A stretch of 36,391 nucleotides of DNA, taken from Thermoplasmata archaeon. Lineage in GTDB: Archaea > Thermoplasmatota > Thermoplasmata > Sysuiplasmatales > Sysuiplasmataceae. Below are positions 22,849 through 31,268 of this stretch, in pieces. Location: the NCBI GenBank assembly GCA_021817225.1, contig JAKAVR010000017.1, positions 1 through 36,391 on the forward strand, written 5' to 3'. Position 1 is the stretch's first letter. Each line of letters opens with the position of its first letter. A program made the translations under genes and the position numbers. The notes below the pieces were generated by a model, which was not told where the DNA came from, did not search any database, and worked only from the letters and a program-made list of their open reading frames with translations.

Positions 22849-23883
22849 TCATACAAAGAACTGATTGAGCTCTTTCCAGGTGCTTCCGTCCACGTATTTC
22901 TTCTTCGTGCCTTCTGCAAGCGGCACCTCTACCACTGAAGCTCCACTGATGGCCACCATGACTCCGAATTTGCCCGAATGCGCTGCCTCGACGGCGCGTA
23001 TTCCTAGCCTTGAAGTCATCACCCTGTCGTACGAGTTTGGCCTCGTCCCCCTGATTGTGTGGCCCAGGACGGTCGACCTTGTCTCGTAGCCAGTCCTTTC
23101 CTCGATGTACCTGGCCAGATAACTTGCATTGCTCTCGCCAGGGGCCTTTGCAAACAGTTCATGGCCGAACTCGTCCTTCTCGGCCTTGCCACGCGGAACA
23201 AGATTCACGCCCTCTGCAACAACTATCACTGTGCTGTTTTTCCCCCTGCTCCGCCTTTCCCTTACGAGCTTTACGGCATCGTCTGCAGTGCCGTTGAATT
23301 CCGGTATCATTATCATGTTGGCACCGGCGGCTGTGCCTGCGTAGAGGGATATCCACCCGGCATCCCTGCCCATCACTTCAACAACCATTATTCTCGAATG
23401 TGATCTTCCTGTCGTCTGGAGGCTCTCGATCATCTTCATTGCCTCGTCAACCGCAGTGAAGAAGCCGAACGAGTAGTCTGTGCCTGCGAGATCGTTGTCA
23501 ATTGTCTTCGGAACGCCAATTACCTTCTGCCCCATTGCCGAGAGTTCCCGCGCAACTCCCAGCGTATCGTCCCCTCCAACGGCGATAAGGACGTCGAGGC
23601 CCAGGGAGTTCATGTTCCGGGCGACCGTATCAAGGCCCTTGTCCCTCTTGAGCGGATTCGTCCTCGATGTTTCAAGCTCGGTGCCCCCTTCACCCACGAG
23701 ATACTCGAAATCGTCGTATTTCAGCGCCACAGTGTCCTTCTCAAGGAGGCCAGCCCAACCACGCCTTATTCCAATAACGTCGTCGCCGCGGACTTCCGCC
23801 GCCCTCAGCACGCCTCTTGTTACGGCGTTCAGGCCGGCACAGTCTCCGCCGCCGTTCAATATGCCTATCCTCAATTGAATCAC
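22849..23883 (-). CDS. pfp: 6-phosphofructokinase, probably PPi-dependent
   Basis: Phosphorylates fructose 6-phosphate to the 1,6-bisphosphate. 344 residues, PFK family A: GGGDCAGLNAV (10-21), GGDDT (103-107), PKTIDND (125-131, catalytic Asp ~129), TTGRSHSR, and VMGRDAGWISL. Residue types matter: ATP enzymes have GGDGS and PGTIDND, whereas Asp at the first position and Lys at the second are the accepted marks of pyrophosphate-dependent enzymes. A PPi enzyme works in both glycolysis and gluconeogenesis. Most archaea use ADP-dependent or PfkB enzymes; a family-A PPi-PFK is known in Thermoproteus tenax. GTG start, four-base overlap with the aldolase gene, so one operon. Confidence 0.9.
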   Translation of the reverse strand: MIQLRIGILNGGGDCAGLNAVTRGVLRAAEVRGDDVIGIRRGWAGLLEKDTVALKYDDFEYLVGEGGTELETSRTNPLKRDKGLDTVARNMNSLGLDVLIAVGGDDTLGVARELSAMGQKVIGVPKTIDNDLAGTDYSFGFFTAVDEAMKMIESLQTTGRSHSRIMVVEVMGRDAGWISLYAGTAAGANMIMIPEFNGTADDAVKLVRERRSRGKNSTVIVVAEGVNLVPRGKAEKDEFGHELFAKAPGESNASYLARYIEERTGYETRSTVLGHTIRGTRPNSYDRVMTSRLGIRAVEAAHSGKFGVMVAISGASVVEVPLAEGTKKKYVDGSTWKELNQFFV

Positions 23884-24656
23884 GCAGTCTTCGTCACTTT
23901 TTCAGGCGACTTCCTTTCAATGATCAGTTCGTTGAGAACCTTCGCTGTCCTGAGCGGATCACTGCTCTGCCAGACGTTTCTGCCAACTGCTATTCCTGCG
24001 GCGCCCGCATCCAGGGCACCGGACACATGGGTCAGAAATTCAGACTCATTCTTTGTCTTCTTTCCGCCAGCCATGTAGACAGGTACATTTCCTGCGGACT
24101 TGACGACCCAGGAAAAGCTTTCCTTGTCACCTGTGTATTTCACCTTCGCAGCATCGGCGCCGAACTCGAGCGCCGCACGCGCTGCATACGCAACCATATC
24201 CCTGGCGGTATCATCCTTGACATATTCTCCGCGAGGGTAGACCCAGAGGACGACTGCAAGGCCCGCATCGTGAGCTTCTTCCTCGATCTTCCCGAATTCC
24301 TGAACCATATCGCCTTCGAATTCGCTGCCTATGTATATTGTGTAACCGACTGCCGCGGCTCCAAGTCTGCTTGCATAGTCGACAGAGCAAAGCTGCTTGG
24401 CGACAGGCTCCTTGCCGTAAATGTTTGTCTTTGCATTCAGCTTGATAAGAAGAGGGATATCAATCATCTCGTGGTACTTCTCCGCAATTCCCTTCTGGCA
24501 CGCAAACGCGTCGAAGCCGCCTTTGTTTGCTATATCAATCACGAACTTTGGATCCACGTTTCTGCCGTCAAAATCAGTCGGACCGTGCTCAATGCCCTGG
24601 TCGTACGCAAGTATGATTGACCTTCCATTCCTCATGAACCTGTTCATTCTTCCCAT
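23880..24656 (-). CDS. Class I fructose-bisphosphate aldolase, archaeal (DhnA) type
   Basis: Cleaves or forms fructose 1,6-bisphosphate. 258 residues of the archaeal class I aldolase family. LAYDQGIEHGP near residue 17 is a family hallmark, and the Schiff-base Lys is in AAKVKYTGD (~173). AGGKKTKNE and AGIAVGRNVWQ form the phosphate site. Its TGA overlaps the GTG of the phosphofructokinase, pairing the enzymes that make and use the same bisphosphate. Start ATG 24656 has aaggagcg about a dozen bases upstream; a TATA-like gatttaag lies near 24710-24717. Confidence 0.94.
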   Translation of the reverse strand: MGRMNRFMRNGRSIILAYDQGIEHGPTDFDGRNVDPKFVIDIANKGGFDAFACQKGIAEKYHEMIDIPLLIKLNAKTNIYGKEPVAKQLCSVDYASRLGAAAVGYTIYIGSEFEGDMVQEFGKIEEEAHDAGLAVVLWVYPRGEYVKDDTARDMVAYAARAALEFGADAAKVKYTGDKESFSWVVKSAGNVPVYMAGGKKTKNESEFLTHVSGALDAGAAGIAVGRNVWQSSDPLRTAKVLNELIIERKSPEKVTKTA

Positions 24657-24764
24657 TGTGCTCTTCGCTCCTTGACCCGATTGTCACCTTGTACCTACCT
24701 CGCCCGTTCTTAAATCACTTTCGAACAACGCGCTGTATACCCTGCTGCCTGAACGGGCGCAGAT

Positions 24765-25184
24765 TTACCGAAAATATAGCATGTTAAGCTTAGTCTTTTC
24801 GCTGAATTTCCTGCCGAAGCTGCCTGCCGGAAAAATCTTCATGGTCAATTCTATTATGTTGTTGACTTCCGCCGAAATCAAGTGGCCAGCGATTCCCCTG
24901 TGGTCTTCACCACCGAGCGCCACATGCAGGTGGACGCTCTTCTTCCCATCCATATCTGCCACGGAACCGGACATGGAAACAAGTTCGTGAGGCAGCTGGA
25001 ACTTCGCTATTTCATACTCCCTGCCGTTCCAGTAGCCGATCTCGGCATTTCTGAGCATGCCAATGCCTGATAGCACCATTGCGGAATCAGTTTCGCACTC
25101 ATTCACGATCCGCTCTATGCTCCCGGACACCTGCTCTCCGTCTTCAAGAACCGCAGCAATCAAATCATTACCTGTTTTTTTCAT
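24765..25184 (-). CDS. PPC domain (DUF296) protein
   Basis: 139 residues, a single PPC/DUF296 domain. The His pattern VHLHVALGGEDHRGIAGHL is typical of the prokaryotic members, which trimerise and bind a metal; plant versions are fused to AT-hooks and bind DNA. No AT-hook is present, so DNA binding cannot be assumed. The segment SAMVLSGIGMLRNAEIGYWN is the usual family core. ATG 25184 has a TATA-like gtttattc about 37 bp upstream. Separate promoter from the aldolase operon, 108 bp away. Confidence 0.88.
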   Translation of the reverse strand: MKKTGNDLIAAVLEDGEQVSGSIERIVNECETDSAMVLSGIGMLRNAEIGYWNGREYEIAKFQLPHELVSMSGSVADMDGKKSVHLHVALGGEDHRGIAGHLISAEVNNIIELTMKIFPAGSFGRKFSEKTKLNMLYFR

Positions 25185-25368
25185 TTCAAAAGCCCGTTTG
25201 AGTCAACGGTCAGCGGAATAAACATCTTTTCTGAGTTAGCGTTCAGACGGGCAATGGGCAGGCGCACTTACCTGCAGCATTCCGCTCAGCGCCTTACTTT
25301 CAACTTGTGCTGGGTGTCCAAACGATTATGACGCTCGGAGGTTCTTCCGGAATGGCAGGTTTAAATTC

Positions 25369-25381
25369 GACTTTGTTATAT
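25369..25381 (+). promoter_or_regulatory. TATA box of the molybdopterin subunit gene
   Basis: ctttgttatatgg is centred about 24 bp before the TTG start at 25399, consistent with a leaderless transcript. The 214 bp between 25184 and 25399 hold no ORF or RNA that I can recognise. Confidence 0.5.
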
Positions 25382-25398
25382 GGCTGCTGGGACTTTAA

Positions 25399-27858
25399 TT
25401 GGAAACGATTGTAAGGCAAGATCGTGAGAAGGAGACGGGAACAGCCCCCGGCAGAACAGGGGAGCTCGTTGGCCGTGACTTGCCAAGACGTGAAGGGTAC
25501 AGGTTTGTTCAGGGAACGGGCGAGTTCGCTGCTGACGTAATCTTTGCCAGCGCCCTCAGTATTGCGCTGTACAGGAGCCCGTATGCTCACGCGAGAATAG
25601 TGAAAATTGACAAATCCAGGGCGCTTGCAACGCCCGGTGTCGTCGCCGTCTTCACCGGTTCGGACATGATTGAAAGCGGTCTCAAAAAGGAAGGGATGCG
25701 GATGGCTGGCCAGTCACAGGAACGGTATCCCCTTGCGGTCGGTAAAGTGCGGTACAACGGGGAGCCGGTGGTCGCAGTAATCGCAGATTCTCAGTACACC
25801 GCCGAGGACGGCGTCAGCGCAGTGGAAGTGGAGTTTGAGCAGCTCGAGCCAAGCCTGGATCCCTACAAGTCAGTTGACGGTCATGACACTTCGCTTTTGC
25901 ATGAAGGAACCAAGAGCAATGTGGTCTTTGAAAAAGTCTACAAATACGGTGATGTGGATGGCGCGTTTGCGAAGGCACAGAAGATCATAAGGAGGAACAG
26001 GCTGTACGTGCCGAGGTTCACGTCCGCTCCCCTTGAACCAACAACAATCCAGGCAGACTTCAACCCCCGTCAGAACAGCCTCTACGTTAGCGGGAGCCTC
26101 AAATCATCGGAATTAACAAGGCAGATGCTGGCAAAGTACCTCGGCGTCCCCTTCACTTCTATCCACGTCTACATACCAGACGTCGGTGGCTCATTCGGTG
26201 TCAAGAATCATGGTGAGTGGGTGCTGCTTTGTGCTTGGATAGCAAGACAGCTTGGGAAAGCTGTGAAGTATGTTTCAACTCAGTCGGAAATGCTTACGGC
26301 TTCACAGCATGCGGAAGAGATATGGTGGGACGCTGAAATGGCGGTCGACCTGGACGGCACAATTCACGGATTCAGGGCCAGGTGCATACATGACCAGGGT
26401 GCATATACCAGCCTGCGGGGCATTGCGAACCAGCTCCGCAACCCGGCGGAGCAGTACAGGTTCAAAAGCTTCCAGCTGGACATAAGGGAAGTACTTACCA
26501 ACAAGGTTCCCTGCGGCTCCAACAGGGGTTATGCGAAGCTGCACCACGTGTTCATGCTCGAACGACTGATAGATGCTGCAGCGAAGGAGCTGGGCATCGA
26601 TCCTGTGGAGATCAGGCGCAGGAACCTGGTGCTGCCCGAGGAAATGCCGTACACGGCCCCCAACGGTGCGGTGTACGACGGTGGGGACTATCCAGAGTTG
26701 CTCAGGCTAACCGCCGAGCTGTTTGACTATGAGGGGTTCAGGAAAAAGCAGGAGGAATGGCGAAAGCAGGGAAGATACGTGGGATGCGGCGTTGCTCTTG
26801 GAATGGAATCCAACCCATCAACCGAGGCGAAGGAGCTCAACGTCCTGCCGCTCGAACAGGTGTCCAAAGGAACGGGCAACCAGGAGGCAGCATCGGTAGA
26901 GATCAACCAGTTCGGAAAGGTCCTTGTCACTGCAGGGGACATACCGCAAGGACAGGGACACGAAGTGACAAACGCCCAGATTGTTGCAGACACTTTAGGC
27001 ATGCCGTACGACGATATAACGATAACAAGCGGCTATGACTCGTGGCGGGACGCCTCTACACCGTTCTCCATCACCTCAAGCTGCAGATGGGCTGTGCTCG
27101 GAACAGGCGCGTTGATGGGGGCTTCCAGGCTTGTCAGGGAGAAGGTACTCAGGATTGCGTCCTATGTGCTGAATTCAAACAGCATTGAACTGAGCGCAGG
27201 TGTTGTGACGGACAAGGCAACTGGCAAAAGCGTGACAGTCGGTGAAATCGCGCGCCTTGCGTACATCGACCTGGAGAAGCTTCCCCCTGGAATTGAGCCT
27301 GGCCTGAAGTCAAGATACGTCTACAAGGCAAAGTACGATGTTGCTGGCGGCAGGGCAATTCCAGACGCCAATGGTTACTCAAACCTGTCAATGTCCTATG
27401 CGGCTGAAGCCACTTTTGTTGCTGTGGAGGTTGACAGGGAGACAAACGAGGTCAAGATACTCAACTTGAGCAAGACAGGCGATTGCGGAAGGCAGATCAA
27501 CCCGGGTGTCGTTGCATCCTTGGAACATGGGGCGATCGCGGACCAGGTTGGATTTGCGCTGTTCATGAAGATGGACTATGATGAGAATGGGCAGCTGCTC
27601 ACTTCGACGTTCAAGGATTATGTCGTGCCACTTGCTTCAGACTTGCCCAGCTTCCACCTGGGCCATCTTGAGACGCCATCACTTTTCACGCCGCTTGGCG
27701 TCAAGGGAATGGCGGAGGGTGCAGGCACGCCTGCTGTTGCAACAATAGCTGCCATTGAAGATGCTCTTGAGCCTCTTGGAATTACGCTGGACGAGGTCCA
27801 TATCACTCCAAGCGATCTGCACAGGCTGATAAGCAAGAAGCAGTCACAGAGTTCCTGA
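25399..27858 (+). CDS. Molybdopterin-binding subunit of a xanthine dehydrogenase/CoxL-family hydroxylase
   Basis: 819 residues, the large Mo-cofactor subunit of the xanthine oxidase family. Residues ~30-140 form the small a/b hammerhead domain (GTGEFAADVIF, YRSPYAHARIV). The Mo-binding domain has VGGSFGVKNHGEW, the active-site loop CGSNRGYAKLHHVFML, the cofactor-contact GDIPQGQGHEVTNAQ, and a C-terminal KGMAEGAGTPA where the catalytic Glu is expected. The loop is not the CO dehydrogenase form I AYRCSFR nor the common form II AYRGAGR, so the substrate is unknown. The FAD (CoxM) and 2Fe-2S (CoxS) partner subunits are absent on both sides. TTG start supported by TATA spacing. Confidence 0.9.
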   Translation: METIVRQDREKETGTAPGRTGELVGRDLPRREGYRFVQGTGEFAADVIFASALSIALYRSPYAHARIVKIDKSRALATPGVVAVFTGSDMIESGLKKEGMRMAGQSQERYPLAVGKVRYNGEPVVAVIADSQYTAEDGVSAVEVEFEQLEPSLDPYKSVDGHDTSLLHEGTKSNVVFEKVYKYGDVDGAFAKAQKIIRRNRLYVPRFTSAPLEPTTIQADFNPRQNSLYVSGSLKSSELTRQMLAKYLGVPFTSIHVYIPDVGGSFGVKNHGEWVLLCAWIARQLGKAVKYVSTQSEMLTASQHAEEIWWDAEMAVDLDGTIHGFRARCIHDQGAYTSLRGIANQLRNPAEQYRFKSFQLDIREVLTNKVPCGSNRGYAKLHHVFMLERLIDAAAKELGIDPVEIRRRNLVLPEEMPYTAPNGAVYDGGDYPELLRLTAELFDYEGFRKKQEEWRKQGRYVGCGVALGMESNPSTEAKELNVLPLEQVSKGTGNQEAASVEINQFGKVLVTAGDIPQGQGHEVTNAQIVADTLGMPYDDITITSGYDSWRDASTPFSITSSCRWAVLGTGALMGASRLVREKVLRIASYVLNSNSIELSAGVVTDKATGKSVTVGEIARLAYIDLEKLPPGIEPGLKSRYVYKAKYDVAGGRAIPDANGYSNLSMSYAAEATFVAVEVDRETNEVKILNLSKTGDCGRQINPGVVASLEHGAIADQVGFALFMKMDYDENGQLLTSTFKDYVVPLASDLPSFHLGHLETPSLFTPLGVKGMAEGAGTPAVATIAAIEDALEPLGITLDEVHITPSDLHRLISKKQSQSS

Positions 27859-27993
27859 CCACCGTCCGGTGCCGCAATCCGCCGCCATGGGCATCTCCCT
27901 GTCGCAATGGAAACAGGACAGGGTGGTTGGTTTGGGAAGCAGGGTGATTCCCGTTTCCAGTCCATTTATGCAGCAAAGCCCGACAGAACAAGA

Positions 27994-28002
27994 TTTATAA
28001 AG
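27994..28002 (+). promoter_or_regulatory. TATA box of the small membrane protein gene
   Basis: tttataaag, about 28 bp before ATG 28025. It decides against the upstream ATGs. Confidence 0.5.
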
Positions 28003-28024
28003 CATGCGCAAAATGGACCACCAA

Positions 28025-28240
28025 ATGGCTGAAGAGATATCCGGAAGAAGGTTCAAGTTTGCCGCTTCAGTCGCCATGCTCATCATAGGTGTATTGTTCT
28101 ACTGGCTTTACGGCCTGTCATATGGAGAGTGGAACCTGTTTCTGCCAGGGAATGACGGCGTCTACTCGGTCGTTGTCTTCTTTGTCGGCATAGGGATTGT
28201 GGGTTCGGTACTTTACAGGAAGAGACCGGCCGGCCAGTAA
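28025..28240 (+). CDS. Small membrane protein, function unknown
   Basis: 71 residues. Two hydrophobic helices (FAASVAMLIIGVLFYWLYGL and VYSVVVFFVGIGIVGSVLY) are joined by a short loop and end in a basic tail (YRKRPAGQ). I do not recognise the family. A TATA-like tttataaag (27994-28002) lies about 28 bp before ATG 28025, so I prefer that start to ATG 28004, which would be inside the promoter zone. The stop abuts the convergent proS gene with no spacer. Confidence 0.65.
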   Translation: MAEEISGRRFKFAASVAMLIIGVLFYWLYGLSYGEWNLFLPGNDGVYSVVVFFVGIGIVGSVLYRKRPAGQ

Positions 28241-29638
28241 CTACATCGGTTTTGACACGACCGCCTCTATTTCCGTTTCCTTGGCGCAGACGATGCATCT
28301 TCCGCTTCCGCTTGTTTTCCAATCCGGGATGCCAAGGATGCTAGATCCGGTCTGTTCATCGATCGTCTTTCCGCATGTTTCATTGCCGCACCACCAGACG
28401 ATGTTGAGGCCCGGCCCTATCTCTTTCAGGTTCGCGACGCGATGCTCCGTGGCCTTCTCCCTCTCTGTTGCAATTTTCAGCATGCTTTCTTCTATGCTGT
28501 GCAGCAGCGCCGTGACATCTTTTTCAAGCGAGGCAGTTCCTATGCTCTGCTTTTTTCCGCTGTCCCTCCTGACGGCAGTCACGAACTTGTCACTCGCCTC
28601 CCTCTTTCCAACCTCAAGCCGCAGTGGCACGCCCTTGCCTTCCCATTCGTAGTATTTGTTCCCGGGCCTGAGATCCCTGCTGTCAAGTCTGGTCCTGATT
28701 CCTGTTGAGACAAGTCTTGCCGCGACTTCGGCCGCTGCCCTGTCAATTATCTCGCTTTCCCCTTTCTTGAGGACAGGAACAACCACTACCTGAATGGGGG
28801 CGATCGGAGGGGGGAAAATGAGTCCCTTGTCATCGCCATGCACCGCGACCACTGCGCCAAGCATCCTTTCGCTCAATCCGTAAGTGGTTTGGAATACAGG
28901 CTTGCGCTGCCCGTCCTCGTCTTCAAAATATATGTTGTACGGGATGGAGAAGTTGTTCCTGTACTGGTGTATTGACGCGATCTGCAGCGTCCTCCCATCA
29001 GGGAGTACCGTGTCTATCGCCTTCGTGTAGTATGCACCTGGGAATTTGTCCCAGTCAGGCCTCGTGTGAATTCGGAATGGAAGGCAGAGCGCCCGGGCTA
29101 TTCCTCTCATTATGTCGAGGTCCTCGGCTATCTGGCCCTCTGCCTCCTCGAAGGTTGCGTGGCATGTGTGCCCCTCTATGAAATGGATTTCCCTCACCCT
29201 TATGAATGCCCTTGTCTGCTTTGTTTCGTACCTGAATGTGTTCACTATCTGGTACACCCTCAATGGGAGGTCAGCATGCGACCTTATCCATGTTGAAAAA
29301 AGGGGGTACATTGCTGTTTCGCTTGTTGGCCTGAGCAGTAGTTTTATGTCAAGGTCGTTGTCGCCTGCCTTTGTGACCCAGTAGACCTGCGAGTCGAATC
29401 CCTTTATGTGGTCCTTCTCCTTCTGGAACTGGTCCTCGGGTATTAGCAGAGGGAAATTCACCTCGTCATGTCCCCTTGAATCGAATTCCTCCCTGACTTT
29501 GGAGTCGATTAGCAGCATCGCCTTCCATCCGTAAGGTGGCCATACATTGAGTCCCTTGACCGGATATCTCTTGTCTGTGAGGTTGTTTTCCTCTATGACG
29601 GTGTTGTACCACTCGCTGAAATTCTCTTCCTTCTTCAA
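28241..29638 (-). CDS. proS: Prolyl-tRNA synthetase (archaeal/eukaryal type)
   Basis: Charges tRNA-Pro. 465 residues, class II fold: RYPVKGLNVWPPYGWKAM near the N-terminus, motif 2 VNTFRYETKQTRAFIRVREI followed by HFIEGHT, and motif 3 in the GAVVAVHGDDKGLIFPPPIA region. It then has the anticodon-binding domain and the C-terminal zinc-type segment of the archaeal/eukaryal form (CGNETCGK...CIVCAKE). There is no bacterial editing insertion. TTG start at 29638; a TATA-like gcttataaac (29681-29690) implies a leader of about 20 bases. Confidence 0.96.
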   Translation of the reverse strand: MKKEENFSEWYNTVIEENNLTDKRYPVKGLNVWPPYGWKAMLLIDSKVREEFDSRGHDEVNFPLLIPEDQFQKEKDHIKGFDSQVYWVTKAGDNDLDIKLLLRPTSETAMYPLFSTWIRSHADLPLRVYQIVNTFRYETKQTRAFIRVREIHFIEGHTCHATFEEAEGQIAEDLDIMRGIARALCLPFRIHTRPDWDKFPGAYYTKAIDTVLPDGRTLQIASIHQYRNNFSIPYNIYFEDEDGQRKPVFQTTYGLSERMLGAVVAVHGDDKGLIFPPPIAPIQVVVVPVLKKGESEIIDRAAAEVAARLVSTGIRTRLDSRDLRPGNKYYEWEGKGVPLRLEVGKREASDKFVTAVRRDSGKKQSIGTASLEKDVTALLHSIEESMLKIATEREKATEHRVANLKEIGPGLNIVWWCGNETCGKTIDEQTGSSILGIPDWKTSGSGRCIVCAKETEIEAVVSKPM

Positions 29639-29704
29639 CTAAACCACTTGGCCCAGCAGGTGTGTATGTAAAATGGTGGCGCTTATAAACGTAATCTTCA
29701 TCAC

Positions 29705-30580
29705 TCAGGCCCGCAGCTCTAAAAGATGCTCAAGTATGAGCGGGGCGACCGAGACTGCCGATGCCTCCGTCTCGATTGTATCTGTGGAAATGACTTCGTC
29801 TGCGAGTTCCCTCAGCTTCGGCAGTGCATTGCCTGTGAAGAGGCCGTGCGTGCAACCCGCAAATATGCGTTTCGCGCCAAGCTCCTTTAGCCGTTTCATT
29901 GCTGCTATCATTGAACTACCGGTGGCAATTATGTCGTCAACAATCAGGACCGTCTTGTCCTTGACATCAACCTTCTTCGGGTACAGCTTGACATTTGTTG
30001 AGTCAATCCTCTCCTTGAGGAAGTAGTCATAGTCGCAGCCGATTTCCTTCGCGGCTATTTTCGCGTATTCGACAGCTCTAAGTCCTCCGTCCGGCGATAT
30101 CACTGTGTCAATCTTGCGCTTCCTGAAGTATTTCGCTATCTGGGGAGAGGCGACAAAGTTCTTCGTCTTCGTATTCCGTATGTATTTTGATACCCCTTCA
30201 GCGTGCAGGTCGACAGTCAATATTTCGTCAAACCTGTTGTCCAGGATTCCGGCGATTACTTCAGCACTCACTGATTCGCCCTCCTTGAAGAGTTTGTCCT
30301 GACGCTGATAACCGTAATAAGGAACAAGCAGCCTGACGGAATTCGGTTTTCTCCTCACGACTGCATCGTGGAGCAGCAGCGTTTCAATTATGTTGCTGTC
30401 CGGAAAAGTTGCCGAAACAATTACTACATCCTTCTTTTCGAGCGGGGAAACGACACGCACATAACTCTCACCGTCGGGAAAGCGTTTCAACTCCGTCGAA
30501 GCAAGTTCCCACCCGGCTTCAGCCGCAAGGTGCTCGGAAAGCAATCTGCTGCTCGAACCTCTTACTACGATCACGGGCAC
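29705..30580 (-). CDS. prs: Ribose-phosphate pyrophosphokinase (PRPP synthetase)
   Basis: Makes PRPP from ribose 5-phosphate and ATP for nucleotide, His and Trp synthesis. 291 residues. YGYQRQDKLFKEGESVSAEV is the flexible ATP loop region, VDLHAEGVSKYI holds the family His, and VLIVDDIIATGSSMIAAMKR is the PRPP-binding loop. The length is the short archaeal class, without long allosteric insertions. The GTG start at 30580 lies 25 bp from a TATA-like ttattaatat (30601-30610), so the transcript is probably leaderless. Confidence 0.96.
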   Translation of the reverse strand: MPVIVVRGSSSRLLSEHLAAEAGWELASTELKRFPDGESYVRVVSPLEKKDVVIVSATFPDSNIIETLLLHDAVVRRKPNSVRLLVPYYGYQRQDKLFKEGESVSAEVIAGILDNRFDEILTVDLHAEGVSKYIRNTKTKNFVASPQIAKYFRKRKIDTVISPDGGLRAVEYAKIAAKEIGCDYDYFLKERIDSTNVKLYPKKVDVKDKTVLIVDDIIATGSSMIAAMKRLKELGAKRIFAGCTHGLFTGNALPKLRELADEVISTDTIETEASAVSVAPLILEHLLELRA

Positions 30581-30600
30581 TGGTAGCTTTTCGTATTTCT

Positions 30601-30610
30601 TATTAATATC
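30601..30610 (-). promoter_or_regulatory. TATA box of the PRPP synthetase gene
   Basis: Minus-strand atattaataa is centred 25 bp before GTG 30580, one of the clearest leaderless cases in the window. Confidence 0.6.
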
Positions 30611-30667
30611 GGTCTGTGAATTCCGTCTGGGTGCGCCGCAGCCGTATCTGGAACGTGTGGCGATTGG

Positions 30668-31201
30668 TCATTCCTGAGGCTTGTTCGACTTGCTTTCGAG
30701 TGTGTGCCAGTCGATCACCCGCTGGATAATTTTTCTTGTTCCGTTGAGGTCGTAGTCCATTTTGGAAAGCCTCACTATCTTGATGCCCTGGAGTCCCCGT
30801 TTCTTCATCTGCATTTCCAGCTCCTTCTCGTCGAACCGCTGATCGTAGCCGAGCGCTATGATGTCGGGCCGAATCTCCTCCACTGTCTTGTATATGTCAT
30901 CCTCATGCCCGAGAACTGCCCTGTCAACCGGTTTGAGTGCGGCAACGAGTTCCACGCGCATTTTGCCCGGGGTGATGGGTTCATGCTTCATTTTCCTTAC
31001 AGTCGCATCTGTCGCTACGACGACAACCAGCTCGTCCCCCAGTTTTCTTGCCTCCTGCAGATAATGCAGATGGCCGAGGTGGACTATATCGAACACACCG
31101 GATGCCATTACTCTTACTGGTTTTTTGACTTCGAGAATATGAAATCCCTTCGGGTGGTCGTTGAAGTAGCGAACACGCGGTTGTATTTTGCTTTTGCCCA
31201 T
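30668..31201 (-). CDS. ribL: Archaeal FAD synthase (RibL-type cytidylyltransferase fold)
   Basis: Adenylylates FMN to FAD. 177 residues from ATG 31201 (the track's start at 31237 would enter the opposing promoter). ASGVFDIVHLGHLHYLQEAR contains the HxGH nucleotidyl-transfer motif, and VVVATDATVRKMKHEPITP and VDRAVLGHEDDIYKTVEEIR continue the RibL pattern. ALGYDQRFDE follows. An N-terminal leader of about 35 residues precedes the fold, longer than in the Methanocaldococcus enzyme. A glycerol-3-phosphate cytidylyltransferase role is the main alternative. Divergent from the sugar isomerase gene. Confidence 0.88.
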   Translation of the reverse strand: MGKSKIQPRVRYFNDHPKGFHILEVKKPVRVMASGVFDIVHLGHLHYLQEARKLGDELVVVVATDATVRKMKHEPITPGKMRVELVAALKPVDRAVLGHEDDIYKTVEEIRPDIIALGYDQRFDEKELEMQMKKRGLQGIKIVRLSKMDYDLNGTRKIIQRVIDWHTLESKSNKPQE

Positions 31202-31240
31202 GCTTGAATGCAGGCAGGCACTATGCGCAGACAGCATGCG

Positions 31241-31248
31241 TAAAATAG
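31241..31248 (+). promoter_or_regulatory. TATA-like box between ribL and the isomerase gene
   Basis: taaaatag sits 25 bp before ATG 31269. The complementary strand reads ctatttta about 43 bp before the ribL ATG, so the same AT-rich site could serve both directions; this is an inference. Confidence 0.4.
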
Positions 31249-31268
31249 TGGTCGGCGATCACATGCGC

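Noticed and set aside
27844-28086. Minus-strand ORF with CFHCDREMPMAADC, looking like a zinc ribbon
   Set aside because: It overlaps the ends of the molybdopterin subunit gene and the promoter and start of the small membrane gene, has only two or three suitably spaced Cys, and has no promoter or start support.
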